From G965225705 sp965225705 (GTDB lineage Bacteria > Pseudomonadota > Alphaproteobacteria > Caulobacterales > Maricaulaceae): DNA of 64,000 bases. Where the stretch lies: contig OZ245325.1 of the NCBI GenBank assembly GCA_965225705.1, positions 496,001 through 560,000 of the forward strand, written 5' to 3'. Of this stretch, positions 62,501 through 64,000 are shown one piece after another; position 1 is the first letter of the stretch; every line of letters starts with the position of its first letter. Under the pieces are notes generated by a model. It saw nothing but the letters and a program-made list of their open reading frames with translations, ran no database searches and was not told where the DNA came from. Position numbers and translations under genes: made by a program.

Positions 62501-62685
62501 ATATGGTTTTTGGTCGAGGTCAGAAGATAAAGCGTAATTCGAATTATGGTGCTCTTTCTCTTGGTGGTCGTTATACGTTAATGCCGAATGTTGCGTTAAA
62601 TGGAAGCCTTCGGTTTTCCAAAGGCAAGAAGAGAGATGCTGTCTCTGATATAGGTGCGCAGCTTGGTATTTCTGTAGGTTTTTAA
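59533..62685 (+). CDS. Collagen-like autotransporter with HAF-type repeat domain
   Basis: A 1050-residue surface protein. A signal peptide (to about residue 42, SPVLAQ|EVSS) precedes 96 uninterrupted Gly-X-Y triplets (about residues 51-338), many GPQ, GEK, GER, GNP, GAP. Next is a region of about 360 residues with motifs such as AVSADGSVIVGESGGQAFHW and GVSDDGRILVGNG, typical of the HAF extracellular repeat. A Pro-rich linker follows (PSVGRLPGVSPTPRLR) and an autotransporter barrel from about 770 to the C-terminal Phe. AAAGGA precedes the ATG at 59533. Inference: outer-membrane-anchored adhesin or surface filament with a trimeric collagen stalk. The neighbouring gene shares the HAF part but not the collagen. 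Confidence 0.88.
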   Translation: MGYDFKSLKKRILSSGSLSALSLSLACTSFVVVSGINSPVLAQEVSSSVGGIPGPKGDTGAPGAPGPQGEPGPAGRTGLTGVNGNPGLPGPEGPKGETGDRGLPGRDGTPGDPGPRGQRGLPGHPGSTGPTGHTGPEGEKGDPGSRGATGSPGADGADGRDGVPGADGATGAPGSRGDVGAPGAPGSVGEKGNPGPQGERGSPGPQGPAGPQGEKGDTGAPGVPGSIGEKGNPGPQGERGAKGDPGPQGERGLRGHPGPQGERGSPGATGSPGADGATGAPGSRGDVGVPGAPGVPGSVGEKGNPGPQGERGSPGPQGPAGPQGEKGDTGAPGIPGSVGGVDFSFLDLPHSEGVTGSLVYDVSGKGDVIAGLQKGSKGTFPSYWLYDGNLQVYETGVDTVRLLGGGKKRNRVITAVSGDGKQFLLNGLKSILVTRSEEGMRVVVVDLTPDGKKRSFGTDLSHNGLVAVGYYNLRGKRPVAAYYDAKVDRTFKPLPGFGGDDYKESKAYGVSGDGSVITGYVRNDHDKKQAFRWEKDAHVLLPFLTGADPVESESLAYAISRDGLSIVGQSHGSGTPAQMFPTRWIPDGEGQYKAESLGRLEGSGDHIADAVSADGSVIVGESGGQAFHWTKRTGLQALSRILTDNGIHVGDWTLKRATGVSDDGRILVGNGQRLHEVSGKNIDSGWLAVVDYRKVKEEVQPDPSVGRLPGVSPTPRLRVGLIAPKSYTRSVGTLSGLGFDGLSLGQVSLGSYEEVARHYDCASTQAGLKGVYPAVCPFITGSFSKGLDSPKTESFEGSVGLSVAVSPGFRVGFGGIASSSKGKTRETVLQSSYQTEAKSKGFGVGLFMAYEDVSGFEVYSTLVGQTLEGDMVRGYYNAATLEKVFGKPKGSFYGGTLRLAWAFPMQSNVKLKPFISYRGGRAHYNSYKERGGGIFAGDVSKQSLRLNEGRLGFEASYDVSKDLRLWGELAFVHSRRKGDAPYVTVSVLNDMVFGRGQKIKRNSNYGALSLGGRYTLMPNVALNGSLRFSKGKKRDAVSDIGAQLGISVGF
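60084..60524 (+). repeat. Internal 108-bp identical repeat in the collagen region
   Basis: Bases 60084-60191 and 60417-60524 are identical (333-bp offset, in frame, 111 codons). Many shorter in-frame repeats occur around them. The perfect identity suggests recent duplication or gene conversion inside the Gly-X-Y array, so length is likely to vary between strains. Confidence 0.85.
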
Positions 62686-62691
62686 GGCTTT

Positions 62692-62733
62692 AGGCAGGGG
62701 TATTTATATCTTTTAGGTATCCTGCCCCTGCCT
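62692..62733 (+). terminator. Probable terminator after the collagen-like gene
   Basis: Nine-base-pair stem AGGCAGGGG (62692-62700) with CCCCTGCCT (62725-62733) and a 24-base loop, followed by CTTTAAT; a weak T-tract. Confidence 0.5.
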
Positions 62734-62825
62734 CTTTAATCAGAAAAGAAGATTGCTGGAAGATAAATCTTTCAGAAATCTTCTTTCTTGGAAGAGTATT
62801 TTTTTACTTTTTTAGGATGTTAATT

Positions 62826-64000
62826 ATGGATTTTTTTTTACTTAACAGGAAGCGTAAATGCCTCTTTTACACCATTTCTGCTGGTGTGTTGTGTAGTTCG
62901 CTCTTTGTTGTTTCTGATGATAATTTAGCCTTTGCTCAGGATTCTGACAAAAAATATGACATCAAAGCCAGGTCTATTTTAGAAATTCCGGAGGGCTACA
63001 AATCATCTACTATATTTGGTATTTCCGGTGATGGAGCAACGATTATAGGGAGTGTTCAAACAAACTCTCATCGTGATTATTCTTTTTACTGGAAATATAA
63101 CAGAGATTCAAAAATTGCTTCTTCTCCCCAGCCTTTGCTTGAACCAATAAAGGACATTTTCGTGCCAGAATCTGTACTCTATGGAATCTCAGGTGACGGC
63201 TCCGTTGTGGTAGGAGAGACAGAGGCTGCTGATGACTTAAAGCTTGCCTTTCTATACCGTTTTAAAAGCGAAGGAAGTACTGAGATTGCTCAAAAACTCT
63301 TAAGTAATGGGAGAAGTGGAGCTTATGCTGTTTCCTATGATGGTCAGACGGCAGTAGGTTACGACACTGGTGGTAGTTTGGGACTTCCTGTAGCATCCTA
63401 TTATGTTGAAGGAGAAGATGAAAAGTTTAAGCCCCTTGCTTCTCTGGAAGAGAAATACATGTCTAACGCTCTTGGTGTCTCTGGCGATGGCTCTGTTATT
63501 GCTGGTTGGTACCTTAGTAAAGTAGGGGATATAAATATACGTCCTTTTCGCTGGACTGAGGAAGAGAGAGTGCAGGAACTTCCCTCCCTCTACAATTTTG
63601 CTGGTTCTGCCACTGCAGTTTCACGAGATGGAAAAACTATTGTGGGGTGGCTCCAAGATATAGCCAGGGATAGGGAAAAGCAGTTTTATGTACCTGTCCG
63701 CTGGCTTGCTGATAAAGATGGCAGTCAAAAAGTTTATCCACTTTCTCCTCTGCCTGTAAACAAAGAAGGTGTTCAAAAACCTTATGCTGTTTCTGGTGAT
63801 GGTTCTGTGATTGTTGGGGAAAGTTTTGGTCAGGCTTTCCGTTGGGACGCAGAGGCTGGCATGAGAGCCATTGCTGATATTCTTAAGGAAAGTAAGGTTA
63901 ATACCGAAGGCTGGACTCTTAAGGTTGCCAGAGGTGTTTCTGATGATGGCAGGATTATTGTAGGAAATGGTGAATATGAGGTAGCAGGTAAAAAGATTCA
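62826..64000 (+). CDS. HAF-type repeat surface protein, partial (runs off the window)
   Basis: An open frame of at least 391 codons with no stop before the window end. A signal peptide begins MDFFLLNRKRKCLFYTIS and ends at AFA|QDS. Then come repeated blades with ISGDGSVVVG, VSGDGSVIAGWYL, AVSGDGSVIVGESFGQAFRW and VSDDGRIIVGNG, matching the middle domain of the collagen-like protein just upstream, but with no Gly-X-Y stretch. A C-terminal autotransporter barrel is expected beyond 64000 but not seen. It starts with ATG at 62826, 140 bp after the upstream stop; the two are probably tandem paralogues. Confidence 0.85.
   Translation, partial: MDFFLLNRKRKCLFYTISAGVLCSSLFVVSDDNLAFAQDSDKKYDIKARSILEIPEGYKSSTIFGISGDGATIIGSVQTNSHRDYSFYWKYNRDSKIASSPQPLLEPIKDIFVPESVLYGISGDGSVVVGETEAADDLKLAFLYRFKSEGSTEIAQKLLSNGRSGAYAVSYDGQTAVGYDTGGSLGLPVASYYVEGEDEKFKPLASLEEKYMSNALGVSGDGSVIAGWYLSKVGDINIRPFRWTEEERVQELPSLYNFAGSATAVSRDGKTIVGWLQDIARDREKQFYVPVRWLADKDGSQKVYPLSPLPVNKEGVQKPYAVSGDGSVIVGESFGQAFRWDAEAGMRAIADILKESKVNTEGWTLKVARGVSDDGRIIVGNGEYEVAGKKI

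Overview
The window is chromosomal DNA of an alphaproteobacterium with moderate G+C (by eye, mid to upper 40s percent). The lineage is suggested by the NtrY-NtrX pair, the block rpsB-tsf-pyrH-frr-uppS-cdsA-dxr-rseP-bamA-skp-lpxD-lpxA-lpxI-lpxB, use of LpxI rather than LpxH, a MucR/Ros-type regulator and a metal-site variant of HemB. A host-associated Rhodospirillales/Acetobacteraceae-like bacterium is my best guess, but the genus cannot be read from the sequence.

Region by region. 1-5.2 kb (minus strand): TrkA, NtrX and NtrY. 5.3-19.8 kb (minus): a near-continuous envelope and translation superoperon that makes lipid A, inserts outer-membrane proteins, makes isoprenoid and phospholipid precursors and encodes S2, EF-Ts, UMP kinase and ribosome recycling factor; fabZ is missing from its usual place between lpxD and lpxA. 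20.2-26 kb: cysS, a FabH-like ketoacyl synthase, a Kef-type antiporter and fabI. 26.3-28.8 kb: an accessory locus with three paralogous double-glycine-leader peptides sharing a CGGLC core, two tandemly duplicated tiny membrane peptides and a separately transcribed CPYC flavin oxidoreductase; the promoter carries two dyads. 29-31.3 kb: hemB and a DEAD-box helicase. 31.4-34 kb: tRNA-Pro, tRNA-Gln and tRNA-Asn, with a roughly 2-kb AT-rich islet (ImmA/IrrE-type protein plus DUF4411 PIN-like protein) inserted at the 3' end of tRNA-Gln and bounded by 28-bp direct repeats.

34.3-42.4 kb (plus): a ten-gene Mrp-like antiporter operon with three MrpD-type subunits and no full-length MrpA. 42.5-46.1 kb: MucR-type regulator, an SDR with a signal peptide, ahpC-ahpD, and rnpB. 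46.3-49.3 kb: phage-shock system, pspF divergent from a sigma-54 promoter driving a 49-residue membrane peptide, pspA, pspB and pspC. 49.4-55.7 kb: a small exported protein, a periplasmic metallo-beta-lactamase-fold enzyme, hemW, and the lysophospholipid recycling pair lplT-aas. 55.8-59.3 kb (minus): cydD-cydC. 59.5 kb to the end: two consecutive large surface proteins; the first joins 96 uninterrupted Gly-X-Y triplets, a HAF-type repeat domain and an autotransporter barrel, and the second (cut by the window end) has the HAF-type domain without collagen.

Much of the window serves the cell envelope: building it (lpx, bam, uppS, cdsA), maintaining it (psp, lplT-aas, Mrp, Kef, Trk, cydDC) and decorating it (collagen-like autotransporter, secreted peptides). 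The most novel-looking parts are the peptide locus at 26.3-28.8 kb, the tRNA-Gln islet and the collagen-like autotransporter pair.
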